DNA of 50,686 nt from Calothrix rhizosoleniae SC01 (GTDB lineage: Bacteria > Cyanobacteriota > Cyanobacteriia > Cyanobacteriales > Nostocaceae): positions 1 through 50,686 of the forward strand of contig NZ_FYBH01000130.1 in NCBI RefSeq assembly GCF_900185595.1. The letters are read 5' to 3'. Numbering within the stretch: the first letter of the stretch is position 1; each line of letters opens with the position of its first letter. The notes below the pieces were generated by a model. It saw nothing but the letters and a program-made list of their open reading frames with translations. It ran no database searches and had not been told where the DNA came from. Both the position numbers and the translations under genes were made by a program. Below are positions 1-9,538 of the stretch, one piece after another.

Positions 1-179
1 AGCATCTTGATCAATGTTAGAAATGTTGCAACGAAAAATTTGGCGACTGGTGAAGAATAAGGATAAACTGAATTTTTTCCCGACTTCTGCCAGAAGTGTC
101 TTGTTTTAGCAATATATCCAAAAAATATCGTAGTTTCCCATATTTGGAACGCCCCTGTCAGGAGTTATTCACCAGTACC

Positions 180-839
180 ATGTTTATTCTCAAAAAACAG
201 GATGTTGAAATATCTACTATTCAGCATCCAAAACGGGATCAGCAGGTGCCCGTCCTCTATTATCAGGAGCAAACCTTCCGTTTGATTCATGTTTTTCCAG
301 CTAGTGAAGAGGAAGAAGCAGTAGCTCTATGGCGAGACTTAACCGATAACCGTGGCAAAGCTTGTGTGTTACTGGAAGAACCAGAACGCTATAGTATCTG
401 GGGTAAGGTTCGTTTAAAACAGCCTAATGATTGTGATACAGATGAACTAAGCAAAGTCAGCCTTTTAAGCAAAGCTAGTCTTTTGCTAATTCAAGCAGTA
501 CACATGGATATCGAAGACTTATTAGGTTCTCGAAGTTCAAAATTATTTACCCAAGATATTGCAAAAATCTTAGAGAAGCATAAACTTGTTTCCAATCCCT
601 CAGAGACAGTAGAAAAATTACTTAACATTAATCCTCTTAGAGCCGCACAAAGTCCTATATGGAAAGAGAAACAATTGGTGATTCTTTTACAAGAATTACA
701 CCAATTAGGCAAAAAATACTTTGGGAATGAGAACTTTGCCTATAAAGTAACTGATCAATTAGAAGAAATGACAGATGAGGATCGTTCGGTATTCATCAGG
801 TGGCTAAAAATATCTCCACTGAGTAAACTGTGGCAATGA
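180..839 (+). CDS. Conserved cyanobacterial protein, Npun_F0813-like
   Basis: Soluble protein of 219 residues with no signal peptide or membrane segment. I recognise from memory a conserved cyanobacterial family (Npun_F0813 type) by the opening FILKKQDVEIS and the block WRDLTDNRGKACVLLEEPER; its function is unknown. The frame is open from an upstream ATG at 96, but the family start fits ATG 180 better, and AGGAG lies at 160-164, a somewhat long spacing. The C-terminal half is helical and charged. It stands alone, 140 bp before the next gene. The 95 bases before it hold only an unconvincing open frame. Confidence 0.8.
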   Translation: MFILKKQDVEISTIQHPKRDQQVPVLYYQEQTFRLIHVFPASEEEEAVALWRDLTDNRGKACVLLEEPERYSIWGKVRLKQPNDCDTDELSKVSLLSKASLLLIQAVHMDIEDLLGSRSSKLFTQDIAKILEKHKLVSNPSETVEKLLNINPLRAAQSPIWKEKQLVILLQELHQLGKKYFGNENFAYKVTDQLEEMTDEDRSVFIRWLKISPLSKLWQ

Positions 840-980
840 GCTGGAATGTGTTATTTACAAATGTAAAATCATCATGATTTTTGTCTTCATAAAGTAAGTA
901 AGATAAATGCCATCTGGCTTTTGTAAAGATTGCTTGCCACACATCCCTCACCACAGCAAATTTACACAGTCAATTATATT

Positions 981-1862
981 ATGAGTAATATATCACACAA
1001 ATCTTTAAGTAAAAATACTTTAATATCTACTAATAATATTATTTTATTTAGCATTGTTTGGGCTGTATTAGCATTGTTATATTTTTTACTATTCAGTGCC
1101 AAAGTGCCAGCAGTGGATGGGATTGCCAAGCGTCCTGAATGGTATGTAATGGGTACAAATATATTGGAAGCTCTAGCCTATTTACTAGCTAGTGTTCTAT
1201 GCTTAAGGAATTGGCGCAGTCCGCAAATTGTTAGCGGAAGACCGGTGTGGCTACTAATAGGCATGGGTATGCTTTCCTATTTCTTAGGAGGTATATTTTT
1301 CGGATATACAGAAATAGTATTGAAAGCAGAACCAATTGTTTCTGTGGGCGATATATTTTTTGTTATTAGTTATATATTTGTAGGTACGGCAATCATTTTG
1401 GCATTTACTTCTAGACGGATCAATCTCGAACCTTGGCAATGGCTAATTGTATTGGCCATTGCAGTCTTTGGTAGTGCCTTAGTGTGGTTAATTTCTAGCC
1501 CAGTAGAAGGAGCAGAAGTCGCTAAGCAGGAGTTACCCTCATGGGTAGAAACCGTTGCCCCAATATTGAATTGGTTCTATGTTATCAGTGATGTGCTACT
1601 ACTAATAATTGCCACTACCTTACTGTTGGCTTTTTGGGGAGGTAGAGTCTCTTTGTCTTGGCGAATGATTGCAGCCGCGTCATTTTCCCTTTACATTGCA
1701 GATATGTGGTTCAAACATGCTAGTAGGTATCCCAATTATGAAAGTGGGGACATATTAGAGGTATTTTGGGTATTTAGTGGAGTTTTATTTGGAATGGGAG
1801 CTGCCTTGGAATATGACGCATCACTTAACCGTTTGCGCCGTAGTGGACGAAAAAGAGCCTAA
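981..1862 (+). CDS. Polytopic membrane protein of unknown function
   Basis: About 293 residues with some eight to nine hydrophobic segments (for example around VWAVLALLYFLLF, LLIGMGMLSYFLGGIFFG, WLIVLAIAVFGSALVWLI and LLLIIATTLLLAFW) and short loops, so an inner-membrane protein. The arrangement recalls the membrane sensor halves of some signalling proteins, but no GGDEF, EAL or kinase domain follows. I do not recognise the family. The frame extends upstream to TTG 930, but ATG 981 is the more natural start. The HTH gene begins only about 9 bp after the stop, so the two are probably co-transcribed. The C-terminus ends in a basic RRSGRKRA tail. Confidence 0.8.
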   Translation: MSNISHKSLSKNTLISTNNIILFSIVWAVLALLYFLLFSAKVPAVDGIAKRPEWYVMGTNILEALAYLLASVLCLRNWRSPQIVSGRPVWLLIGMGMLSYFLGGIFFGYTEIVLKAEPIVSVGDIFFVISYIFVGTAIILAFTSRRINLEPWQWLIVLAIAVFGSALVWLISSPVEGAEVAKQELPSWVETVAPILNWFYVISDVLLLIIATTLLLAFWGGRVSLSWRMIAAASFSLYIADMWFKHASRYPNYESGDILEVFWVFSGVLFGMGAALEYDASLNRLRRSGRKRA

Positions 1863-1871
1863 AGTTTTTTG

Positions 1872-2819
1872 GTGTCTACCGTGAGAAAATTAACTGATTC
1901 TGATAAACAAGAAATTCTCAAATTATATCGAGAAAGTGCTGAAACTACCTCAACTCTGGCAGAACGCTACGGGGTAAGTAACTCGACTATTAGTCGCCTA
2001 CTCAAAAGCACTTTACCGGAAGATGAGTATGAATATTTGGTTTCCTTAAAGCGGGCTGCTAGAACTCCTGAAGGACGAGCCCAGGTAAGTTACCAACAAC
2101 AACCATTTAAACCGGAGCCACCGGAGCCGGAGGAAGTTGCCCAGCCAAAACCAGTCAAGGCGAAACCATCTAAGCCATCTATCTCGAAGGCGATTAAAAA
2201 ATCTGCTGATGTAGATAGTTCAGGGACTCGTCGAGTGAGACGGCGTTCTTCCGCCGTCACACAATCGGGTAACCAGATTGCTGAACAATTAGAACTTTTA
2301 GAACCAGAATCCCCAGAAATCGAAGAAATTCCCAGTCCTTTGTTAGAAGATGAGGATAATCGCATAGAAAACCAGGTAATTGCCGAAATGCTCGGTGAAG
2401 ACTTGTTAACTGATGAAGAGGAGCTGGAAGATTTCGATGATGATGACGATGATGAGGAGTTTGAAGAAACAACACCCATCCTCAGAAAACGGATCTCTGG
2501 CAGTTCAGTGGTACAAGTTCTACCTTTATCTACCGCTAATTTACCTAGAACTTGTTACCTGGTAATTGACCGTTCGGCAGAATTAATTACCAAACCTCTA
2601 AAGGATTTTGCTGATTTGGGTCAAATCCCTAACCTGGAAACATTGTCAAATACACTACCAGTGTTTGACAACCATCGTGTAGCGAAAAGATTTTCGACGA
2701 AACGCGATCGCGTGATTAAGGTACCAGATAGTAAAATGCTACATAAGACTCGTTATCATCTAAATGCCAAGGGAATCACTCGCTTATTGATTGATGGTCA
2801 AGTTTACTCTTTGGCTTAG
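1872..2819 (+). CDS. HTH protein with acidic linker and conserved C-terminal domain
   Basis: About 315 residues. Residues ~8-48 form a transposase-like helix-turn-helix (KQEILKLYRESAETTSTLAE, then YGVSNSTISRLLK), which should bind DNA. Next come a proline/lysine-rich stretch (~75-110), a long linker, and an extremely acidic run (~185-200) built from Asp/Glu. The C-terminal ~100 residues look folded (LPRTCYLVIDRSAELITKPL, LIDGQVYSLA) and do not resemble a DDE transposase core, so this is more likely a cyanobacterial DNA-binding protein than a mobile element. GTG 1872 is chosen as start; TTG 1869 and GTG 1881 are also possible. It follows the membrane-protein gene by 9 bp, suggesting a shared transcript. 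Confidence 0.75.
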   Translation: MSTVRKLTDSDKQEILKLYRESAETTSTLAERYGVSNSTISRLLKSTLPEDEYEYLVSLKRAARTPEGRAQVSYQQQPFKPEPPEPEEVAQPKPVKAKPSKPSISKAIKKSADVDSSGTRRVRRRSSAVTQSGNQIAEQLELLEPESPEIEEIPSPLLEDEDNRIENQVIAEMLGEDLLTDEEELEDFDDDDDDEEFEETTPILRKRISGSSVVQVLPLSTANLPRTCYLVIDRSAELITKPLKDFADLGQIPNLETLSNTLPVFDNHRVAKRFSTKRDRVIKVPDSKMLHKTRYHLNAKGITRLLIDGQVYSLA

Positions 2820-3133
2820 ATCTAGTGATTCGTTAGCAGTGGTGCTATGGGCACTAGTACCGTAAAGCATCAGTCAACATTAGGGTGTAGGGTGTAGGAA
2901 ACACTGTGTTGTCAGAGGCTTGAACTGTGACCAACACAATCGTCTTGGAAACAGGGGGCTTGTATCCCACGAGTTGTTGGGGCTGTCTGTTCCCCAAAAT
3001 TCCACACCCCAAGCCCCAAATCCTACCCCAATGGGGCTTGGTCAATCCCCCCTTAGAGGATAAGGGGGAAAGTCAAAATAGTTCTACTGAGCGCTCACGA
3101 CGAAGTCCAAAATCTCCAATTCAAAATTGATAA
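2820..3133. other. Intergenic, short repeats only
   Basis: No convincing gene. A small inverted repeat, CTAGTG 2822-2827 with CACTAG 2852-2857, follows the HTH gene and may be a weak terminator. A heptamer run (GGGTGTA units, about 2881-2898) and a CCCCCCTTAGAGGATAAGGGGG-like imperfect palindrome (about 3047-3070) are of the kind scattered through cyanobacterial intergenic DNA. Short open frames here are shadows. Confidence 0.6.
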
Positions 3134-3883
3134 ATGTTACTGCATCTAAGTACCTGGCAAGAAGTCGAAGCTTATTTACAGCGATCGCAAGGTATTATTA
3201 TTCCCATAGGTTCTACGGAACAACATGGTCCAACGGGGTTAATTGGTACTGATGCTATTTGTGCGGAAGCCATTGCCCATCAAGTAGGGAAAGAAACTAA
3301 AGCTATGGTTGCTCCTACAATTAATGTGGGCATGGCACTGCATCATATGGCATTCCCCGGTACCATTAGTCTGCGTCCTATTACCATGATTCAGGTAGTT
3401 AGAGACTATATTACTTCTTTGACCAAAGCTGGTTTTACCAACTTTTACTTTATTAATGGTCATGGAGGTAATATTGCTACTCTCAAGGCAGCATTTGCCG
3501 AAACCTATACATATTTGTCAGATTTACAGATCTCACATTCATCCAGGGTAAAATGCCAAGTTGCTAACTGGTTTATGTGCTCTTCTGTATACAAATTAGC
3601 CAAAGAATTATATGGTGATAGTGAGGGTTCCCATGCTACTCCCAGTGAAGTGGCTGTAACTCAGTATATTTATCCCGATGTTATCAGGCAAGCACCTCTA
3701 TCCCCAGAAGTAAGTAAGGGATATCCTATTTATGGCGCAACCAACTTTCGAGAATCTTATCCAGATGGGAGAATGGGTTCAGACCCCAGCCTAGCCACAC
3801 CAGAACATGGCAAGCAGTTTTATGATTTAGCTGTAAAAGAACTCAGCAATGGTTATTTGCGTTTTTTAGGCATGGAAGAATAA
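3134..3883 (+). CDS. Creatininase-family amidohydrolase
   Basis: 249 residues, the usual length for the creatininase/MftE/ArfB family of metal-dependent amidohydrolases. Metal ligands are visible: E29 and H31 in GSTEQHGP, D40 in GTDA, and H110 in the family motif INGHGGN; E164, H167 and E172 lie in the conserved loop GDSEGSHATPSE. The fold and catalytic metals are therefore intact, but the substrate cannot be read; members hydrolyse creatinine, formamidopyrimidine intermediates or peptide-like bonds. No mycofactocin or riboflavin genes lie nearby. ATG 3134 directly precedes MLLHLSTWQEVEAYL, a typical family beginning. It is separated from miaB by 189 bp. Confidence 0.88.
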   Translation: MLLHLSTWQEVEAYLQRSQGIIIPIGSTEQHGPTGLIGTDAICAEAIAHQVGKETKAMVAPTINVGMALHHMAFPGTISLRPITMIQVVRDYITSLTKAGFTNFYFINGHGGNIATLKAAFAETYTYLSDLQISHSSRVKCQVANWFMCSSVYKLAKELYGDSEGSHATPSEVAVTQYIYPDVIRQAPLSPEVSKGYPIYGATNFRESYPDGRMGSDPSLATPEHGKQFYDLAVKELSNGYLRFLGMEE

Positions 3884-4072
3884 CAAATAATTGCTGCAAT
3901 TTTTCCCAGCTATCACCAATCCTGATAAAACAGTGACAAAATTCATTGCCAAACCTATATTAACTGGAGAAATTGTGGAGATAAATTCCTAAACCTGCTA
4001 ATTTTGCCTATACTTTAATAGTATAGAATATATAACTCGATATACTTCCTACCTGATTCAGTCAAATTACCA

Positions 4073-5437
4073 ATGACCACTTCATCCCGTCGCTATCATA
4101 TCACTACCTTCGGTTGCCAGATGAACAAAGCCGATTCAGAACGTATGGCTGGCATCTTGGAAGATATGGGCTTTGAATGGTCAGAAGATCCCAATGATGC
4201 TAACGTAATTCTCTACAACACCTGCACCATCAGAGATAATGCAGAGCAAAAAGTATATTCCTATCTAGGTAGACAAGCAAAGCGTAAACATCAACAGCCA
4301 GATTTAACCTTAGTTGTTGCTGGTTGTGTGGCACAGCAGGAAGGTGAATCCTTATTAAGACGGGTGCCAGAATTAGATTTGGTAATGGGGCCACAACATG
4401 CTAATCGCTTGCAAGATTTACTACAACAGGTATTTGATGGCAATCAGGTGGTAGCGACTGAACCTGTCCATATTATAGAGGATATTACCAAGCCTCGAAG
4501 AGATAGCAAAGTAACTGCTTGGGTGAATGTGATTTATGGCTGTAACGAACGCTGTACCTATTGTGTAGTCCCGAATGTACGTGGTGTGGAGCAGTCCCGC
4601 ACCCCAGAAGCAATTCGTGCCGAAATGGAAGAAATCGGCAGACAGGGTTATCCAGAAGTTACTCTCCTAGGACAAAATATTGACGCTTATGGGCGAGATT
4701 TACCAGGAATTACCCCAGAAGGTAGACGGCAAAATACATTAACGGATTTACTCTATTATGTCCATGATGTAGCGGGGATTGAACGTATTCGCTTTGCAAC
4801 TAGCCATCCCCGTTATTTTACTGAAAGGTTAATTCGAGCCTGTGCTGAATTACCCAAGGTCTGCGAACACTTTCATATACCCTTCCAGTCAGGAGATAAT
4901 AAACTGTTGAAACGGATGTCCAGGGGATATACCCATGAGAAATATCGCCGGATTATCCATACAATTCGGGAGTATATGCCCGATGCAGCAATTAGTGCAG
5001 ATGCGATTGTTGGTTTCCCTGGGGAAACAGAGGCACAGTTTGAAAATACTCTGAAACTAGTAGAATATATTGGTTTTGACCTCATTAATACTGCTGCTTA
5101 TTCTCCCCGCCCAGGAACCCCAGCAGCATTATGGGATGAACAATTGAGCGATGAAGTAAAAAGTGATCGCTTACAAAGGTTAAATCACCTTGTAGCAACA
5201 AGAGCAGCCGAACGTTCTCAACGATACCTGGGAAGAGTAGAAGAAGTCTTGGTAGAAGAACAAAATACCAAGAATCAAGCTCAACTAATGGGACGCACTA
5301 GAGGTAATCGTTTAACTTTCTTTGAAGGGGATATTAGTGAACTGAAAGGTAAATTGGTGAAGGTGAAGATTACAGATTGTCGTGCCTTTAGCTTGACTGG
5401 TGAACTTGTAGGAGCACCACAGGTTTTATCAGTTTGA
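4073..5437 (+). CDS. miaB: tRNA-2-methylthio-N6-dimethylallyladenosine synthase MiaB
   Basis: 454 residues, full length. It is a methylthiotransferase that converts i6A37 to ms2i6A37 in tRNAs reading UNN codons. The N-terminal UPF0004 domain carries the three auxiliary-cluster cysteines C15 ([13 protein letters not shown]), C51 ([12 protein letters not shown]) and C85 (AGCVAQQ). The radical-SAM motif C157-x3-C161-x2-C164 ([17 protein letters not shown]) follows, and a TRAM domain fills the last ~65 residues. The motif [12 protein letters not shown] fits MiaB better than RimO. It is a single transcription unit facing the HAD gene tail to tail, 43 bp apart. Confidence 0.96.
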   Translation: MTTSSRRYHITTFGCQMNKADSERMAGILEDMGFEWSEDPNDANVILYNTCTIRDNAEQKVYSYLGRQAKRKHQQPDLTLVVAGCVAQQEGESLLRRVPELDLVMGPQHANRLQDLLQQVFDGNQVVATEPVHIIEDITKPRRDSKVTAWVNVIYGCNERCTYCVVPNVRGVEQSRTPEAIRAEMEEIGRQGYPEVTLLGQNIDAYGRDLPGITPEGRRQNTLTDLLYYVHDVAGIERIRFATSHPRYFTERLIRACAELPKVCEHFHIPFQSGDNKLLKRMSRGYTHEKYRRIIHTIREYMPDAAISADAIVGFPGETEAQFENTLKLVEYIGFDLINTAAYSPRPGTPAALWDEQLSDEVKSDRLQRLNHLVATRAAERSQRYLGRVEEVLVEEQNTKNQAQLMGRTRGNRLTFFEGDISELKGKLVKVKITDCRAFSLTGELVGAPQVLSV

Positions 5438-5480
5438 AATTTACAAGTTACCTCTTCCTTTTTCCTTCTCGCGTAGCGAG

Positions 5481-6116
5481 TTAACAATTCTCAACCACTT
5501 GTAATAATTCTTGTGGTTGATGAATTAGAAAATCAGGGTTTTGCTTAGCTAGTACCTCGTGAGAATTAAAACCCCAAGCCACTGCAATGACCTTAATATT
5601 AGCCTTTTTGGATGCTTCTACATCTCTAGTTTCATCTCCCACGTAAACTACTTGGTGTGACAATAAGTTATTTTGTTTTAATGCATTATTAATAATAGTG
5701 GTTTTGCCAAAAATTGTGACTCCAGAATAGATAAAGTCAAACAATATTGCTAAATCATTATTTTTGAGAAAATCCATGACATTCTCTGAAGAGTTGGAAG
5801 TAATAATTCCTAGACGATGCTCCTCATCCCTTAAAGCAACTAAGGATTCTTTAATACCTACAATTGGTTTTAATTCGTGGATTTTCCCTTTTAATTTAGA
5901 TTTCACCTTTTTAACTAAAAAAGGAATTTTTAAAAAAGATATACCAGAATACTTAATTATTTGCCTAGAATTTAAATTTCTCAAATACGCCAATTCTTCT
6001 GTCGTAATAGGTGCATAACCAAATTCATCTGCTAAGTGATTAGCAATACTAACAACGGCATCGAATGTATCAGCAATTGTGCCGTCAAAATCAAAAATAA
6101 TTACCTTTTTAGTCAT
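5481..6116 (-). CDS. HAD-family phosphatase (phosphoglycolate phosphatase-like)
   Basis: 211 residues of the HAD superfamily, subfamily with a helical cap. Motif I is DFDGT (nucleophile D9, acid/base D11), motif II the Ser/Thr in IITSNSS, motif III the Lys in FGKTTII, and motif IV GDETRD. All catalytic residues are present. The sequence resembles Gph/PpaX-type phosphatases, but the substrate is not determined by sequence. The start lies only 3 bp after the queG stop on the same strand, so the two are almost certainly one transcript, perhaps linking a small phosphatase to queuosine metabolism or simply sharing a promoter. Confidence 0.9.
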   Translation of the reverse strand: MTKKVIIFDFDGTIADTFDAVVSIANHLADEFGYAPITTEELAYLRNLNSRQIIKYSGISFLKIPFLVKKVKSKLKGKIHELKPIVGIKESLVALRDEEHRLGIITSNSSENVMDFLKNNDLAILFDFIYSGVTIFGKTTIINNALKQNNLLSHQVVYVGDETRDVEASKKANIKVIAVAWGFNSHEVLAKQNPDFLIHQPQELLQVVENC

Positions 6117-6119
6117 AAC

Positions 6120-7067
6120 TTACATGGGGGATGCCTCAAGATTAGCACGGGCATTTCGTTGTAACATTTTTGGCTTGATTCTTCGCAATGCCGATGCTGT
6201 AAATTGGCGATCCCAATCTCTATCAGAGATATGAGCTAATTCTACCAGCTTTGGTGATACATTTCCAGAATAAGGCTGAAACTCCGCTACATCAGTTTCT
6301 TTGGCGAATCTTTGATTCCAAGGACAAACATCTTGACAAATATCGCAACCAGCAACCCAACCTTGTAAATTAGCTGCAATAGTCTCGGGCAATTTCTCAT
6401 CCCGATTTTCAATTGTATGGTAAGCAATACACCGATTGGCATCAACTACAAATGGTTTGGTAATGGCATCAGTAGGACAAGCTTGCAAACAACGGGTACA
6501 GCTACCACAGTGCTGGGTATGAGACTTGTCTGGGGATAACTGTAAATTTGTCAATACTTCTCCTAAAAATACCCAAGAACCATATTCCCTAGTAATTAAA
6601 TTGCCATTTTTGGCAATCCAACCAATACCAGCTCGTTGTGCCCAAACTTTATCTTGTATGGGGCCTGTATCCGCATAATAACGCCCTTGAATACCTGTAC
6701 CCAAACTTTGTAACCAGTTGGAAAGAGCCTTCAATTTTTTGTGCATAATTTTGTGATAGTCTCGTCCCCAAGCATAACGAGATATTTTGGCATATTCTTT
6801 CCCTCCAGGACGTTGGTGGGGTGTGTAATAGTTTAAAGCTACACAAATTAGCGATCGCACTTCTGGCATCACTAATTGAATATTATGGCGCTTGGGGGAT
6901 GTCATCCATGCCATATCAGCATGAAAACCCAGAGCTATCCAAGCTTCTAATCGCTGTTTTGCTGTTGTATCGACCCCATCTACAGCCGCAATTCCTACCT
7001 GATGAAATCCCAAATCTAGGGCTTTTTGCTTAACTAAATCACTATTTATCTCAGTACGTTGATTCAT
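6120..7067 (-). CDS. queG: Epoxyqueuosine reductase QueG
   Basis: 315 residues. QueG performs the last step of queuosine formation in tRNA, reducing epoxyqueuosine with cobalamin and two [4Fe-4S] clusters. The cluster motifs are both present: CGSCTRCLQACPTDAI and GCDICQDVCPWN. The N-terminal cobalamin-binding half includes the conserved ALNYY and ISRYAWGRDYHK segments and the GWIAKNGNLI and GSWVFLGE motifs. The length is at the short end of the family, lacking the HEAT-like extension of some homologues. It is the first gene of a two-gene unit with the HAD phosphatase. A perfect palindrome sits upstream at 7148-7175. Confidence 0.95.
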   Translation of the reverse strand: MNQRTEINSDLVKQKALDLGFHQVGIAAVDGVDTTAKQRLEAWIALGFHADMAWMTSPKRHNIQLVMPEVRSLICVALNYYTPHQRPGGKEYAKISRYAWGRDYHKIMHKKLKALSNWLQSLGTGIQGRYYADTGPIQDKVWAQRAGIGWIAKNGNLITREYGSWVFLGEVLTNLQLSPDKSHTQHCGSCTRCLQACPTDAITKPFVVDANRCIAYHTIENRDEKLPETIAANLQGWVAGCDICQDVCPWNQRFAKETDVAEFQPYSGNVSPKLVELAHISDRDWDRQFTASALRRIKPKMLQRNARANLEASPM

Positions 7068-7147
7068 TGGCTATCAATTACATCTATTTTTAAAAATATA
7101 TATTTTACCTCAATTTAAATAAGAACAAGAACAAAGAATGCAACTTT

Positions 7148-7175
7148 GTAGAGATGCAACATGTTGCATCTCTAC
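7148..7175. repeat. Perfect 28-nt palindrome
   Basis: GTAGAGATGCAACA at 7148-7161 is followed directly by its exact reverse complement to 7175. It lies between the end of the anti-sigma gene and the start of queG, both on the minus strand, so it could end transcription of the former or form a cruciform. Similar GTAGAGA...TCTCTAC palindromes are a familiar dispersed repeat in cyanobacterial intergenic DNA. Confidence 0.85.
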
Positions 7176-7285
7176 GAAATCATTTATTGCAATCATGAAT
7201 TATAAAGTTGATAAAATTTGATTTTTATGGGTATTTAATTTTTAGAGAAATAAGCCACAAATCTGATAGCCCAAAAGAGGTGATT

Positions 7286-7711
7286 TTATTTTTTTGATTC
7301 TATTAGGGAAGCTTCTAACTTCAGGCAATTACCACCGTTAACTTGCAATTGGTATTCCACCTTATCCATGAGACGATTCATGATCAACCAACCATAACCC
7401 CCTTCTTGCTTATCTTCAGGGTTAGGTGCTAAATAAGCATTTGCATTATAGCCTTCACCTCGATCCCAAACTTCTAGGGCAAGTTCTCCATCTTTGAGTT
7501 CCACAAGAATTCGTACAGGTAAATTGTATTCTTCTTTATGGGCATGGCGGACAACATTGGAGTAAGCTTCTACCAAAGCTAGCCTCAAGCGAGCAGATTG
7601 TCTGGTCCAATCAACAGATTCTCCGAGTTCAGCTTTCAAGCTTCCCAATAACCAATCTTCGACAATAGTTAAAAATTTTAAATCGCTGGGTACATTTAAT
7701 TCAGTTTTCAT
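7286..7711 (-). CDS. RsbW-like anti-sigma factor / serine kinase (HATPase_c)
   Basis: 141 residues, a single GHKL ATPase domain of the RsbW/SpoIIAB type. Visible motifs are the N-box EAYSNVVRHAH, the G1 box WDRGEGYN and the G2-like GGYGWLIMNRLMDKVEY. Such proteins phosphorylate anti-sigma antagonists and hold sigma factors or other partners. It begins 5 bp after the PP2C phosphatase gene on the same strand, so kinase and opposing phosphatase are co-expressed. No STAS antagonist or sigma gene is in the window, so its partners are encoded elsewhere. Confidence 0.9.
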   Translation of the reverse strand: MKTELNVPSDLKFLTIVEDWLLGSLKAELGESVDWTRQSARLRLALVEAYSNVVRHAHKEEYNLPVRILVELKDGELALEVWDRGEGYNANAYLAPNPEDKQEGGYGWLIMNRLMDKVEYQLQVNGGNCLKLEASLIESKK

Positions 7712-7716
7712 ACTAC

Positions 7717-9390
7717 TTATAAAACCTCCAAAGAAAGTATAGTTTGATCATCTTCTTGAATTTGGCTATATTCTTGTATGCGAGTCAGCAAGTTTTGCAA
7801 AGAAAATGGTTGTGACTGCTGTTGTATGATATGCCAGAGACCATCTTGATTGAGCATAGAACTACTAGATATTGCTTGGCTATCACCAATAATAGCGGGC
7901 TGTAATACTGAAGTTGTTAATTTTACTTCAGTAATTCCATCACTAGTTAGCAGCAAAATATCTCCCGATTCCAAGACTAAACGCCCGGACTTTGCTTGCC
8001 AATGAGGTAATATACCCAAAGGAATACCACGGACTTTGAGATAATTGGGTGTGCAGTCCATCTGGGCTTGACGTGACCAAATTAAAGGGTAAATGTGACC
8101 GGCATTAGCATAAGCCAACTCACCAGTTTCAGGGGTGTAACGGGCTAAAGCCATAGTAATAAAGTAATTATTGCTAATTAAGTCATCACTCAGAGCATGG
8201 TTCAGATTTTGGATAATAATATTGGGCTCTGGTGGGGTTTCTGCAGATAATTCTCGGCGTAATATGGAAATTGCACTCGCCATAAATAAGGCTGCTGGTA
8301 CACCTTTACCAGATACATCTCCCACAGCTACCCATATATCCCCTTTCGGGTGAGAAAATACCTCGAAGAAATCCCCCCCTACTTCACGAGCTGGTTGACA
8401 GCAGGCTTGTACCTTTGTTCCAGGTATTCGGGGAAATTCTTGGCGTAGTAAGTTGTGCTGAATTTGCCGAGCAACTTCTAATTCAATGCGAGTCTGCTCC
8501 TGCTTCTCTTGGAGTTTTTGGTAAAGTTTGGCTTGGGAAACAGCTAAAGCTGCTTGTTCAGCTACACTGCAAATTAATTGAATATCTTCGTCATCCCAGG
8601 GGCGATCATCACTACCCCATTGGTAGAGACTTAAAACAGCTAGAAAGTTTTGTTGATAGGTAAAAGGAATTACTAATTGATGGCAAGATTTCTGATCATG
8701 GGTAGATTGAATTAATTGATAATTTTTGGTTGCTAAAACTTGTTTAATAACCGCACTGGAATCAAAATCTTCATGAACAACAGGAGATTGGGAGTCGTAG
8801 TAAGAAAACTCATCTTCTGTTAAGCGATCGTCCTCTACCGGTCGCAATAAACAACTACTAGCTGCAAAGGTTTGCCCAATAGTGGCAACAATTTTGTGCA
8901 ACATACTGTAATAGTCTAAAGATTCTCGAATAGCCGAAGTGATTTCATTAAACAAAGATTCTCGGCGTAGAGCACGACTGAGTTCATCAGTACGCTTTTT
9001 GACTAAAAGATATGTTTCAATTGCTTGTTCGACTACTGCCCTTAGTCGCTCGGGCTTCCAAGGTTTAGTAAGGTATTTATATACTTGACCAGAATTAATT
9101 GCATCTACCAAATCTTCCACATCAGTAAAACCGGTCAGCAAAATTCGCATTGTATTGGGGAAACGCTCCACGGTCATACCGATAAATTCAGTGCCATTAA
9201 TCTCCGGCATTTTTTGGTCGGAGATAATTACTGCCATTTCCCCTTCTTTTCCCAAAATGTCTAGGGCAACTTGGGCATTATGTGCCTTGTACACTTGGAA
9301 ATTTCGTCTAAAAGTGCGGTAGAGCAATTCTAAATTATCTAGCTCGTCGTCTACAACCATGAGCTTCAGCTTACGGGTTTTATCTGCCAT
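7717..9390 (-). CDS. Receiver-GAF-PP2C (RsbU/SpoIIE-type) phosphatase
   Basis: 557 residues. Residues ~9-125 are a response-regulator receiver with D14/D15, phospho-acceptor D58 (IISDQKMPE) and the conserved Lys in YLTKPW. Residues ~160-290 form a GAF sensor domain. A short coiled coil leads into a SpoIIE/PP2C phosphatase (~310-555) with the metal-binding motifs AREVGGDFFEVF and GDVSGKGVPAALFM and a late TSDGITE. It should dephosphorylate an anti-sigma antagonist under control of phosphorylation and the GAF signal, opposing the kinase encoded 5 bp downstream. No histidine kinase is adjacent. Confidence 0.93.
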   Translation of the reverse strand: MADKTRKLKLMVVDDELDNLELLYRTFRRNFQVYKAHNAQVALDILGKEGEMAVIISDQKMPEINGTEFIGMTVERFPNTMRILLTGFTDVEDLVDAINSGQVYKYLTKPWKPERLRAVVEQAIETYLLVKKRTDELSRALRRESLFNEITSAIRESLDYYSMLHKIVATIGQTFAASSCLLRPVEDDRLTEDEFSYYDSQSPVVHEDFDSSAVIKQVLATKNYQLIQSTHDQKSCHQLVIPFTYQQNFLAVLSLYQWGSDDRPWDDEDIQLICSVAEQAALAVSQAKLYQKLQEKQEQTRIELEVARQIQHNLLRQEFPRIPGTKVQACCQPAREVGGDFFEVFSHPKGDIWVAVGDVSGKGVPAALFMASAISILRRELSAETPPEPNIIIQNLNHALSDDLISNNYFITMALARYTPETGELAYANAGHIYPLIWSRQAQMDCTPNYLKVRGIPLGILPHWQAKSGRLVLESGDILLLTSDGITEVKLTTSVLQPAIIGDSQAISSSSMLNQDGLWHIIQQQSQPFSLQNLLTRIQEYSQIQEDDQTILSLEVL

Positions 9391-9538
9391 ACTTTGACTT
9401 CACTTATTTTTTGCTTTTCAAGGCAATTTCAATGATGTTGCAATGCAGAACTGAACTAAGAATACACAAGTCATAAGCAAGTAAAAGTTGTAAATGTCTT
9501 TATAGTTACCCCGATTGTTGCTACCCTAATACATTGAC

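Noticed and set aside
2090-2479. Ser-rich minus-strand frame
   Set aside because: Shadow of the acidic Asp/Glu codons of the HTH gene read on the opposite strand.
1869-2819. HTH protein as a transposase
   Set aside because: Only the N-terminal HTH is transposase-like; there is no DDE core, no terminal repeats and the gene is close behind another native gene.
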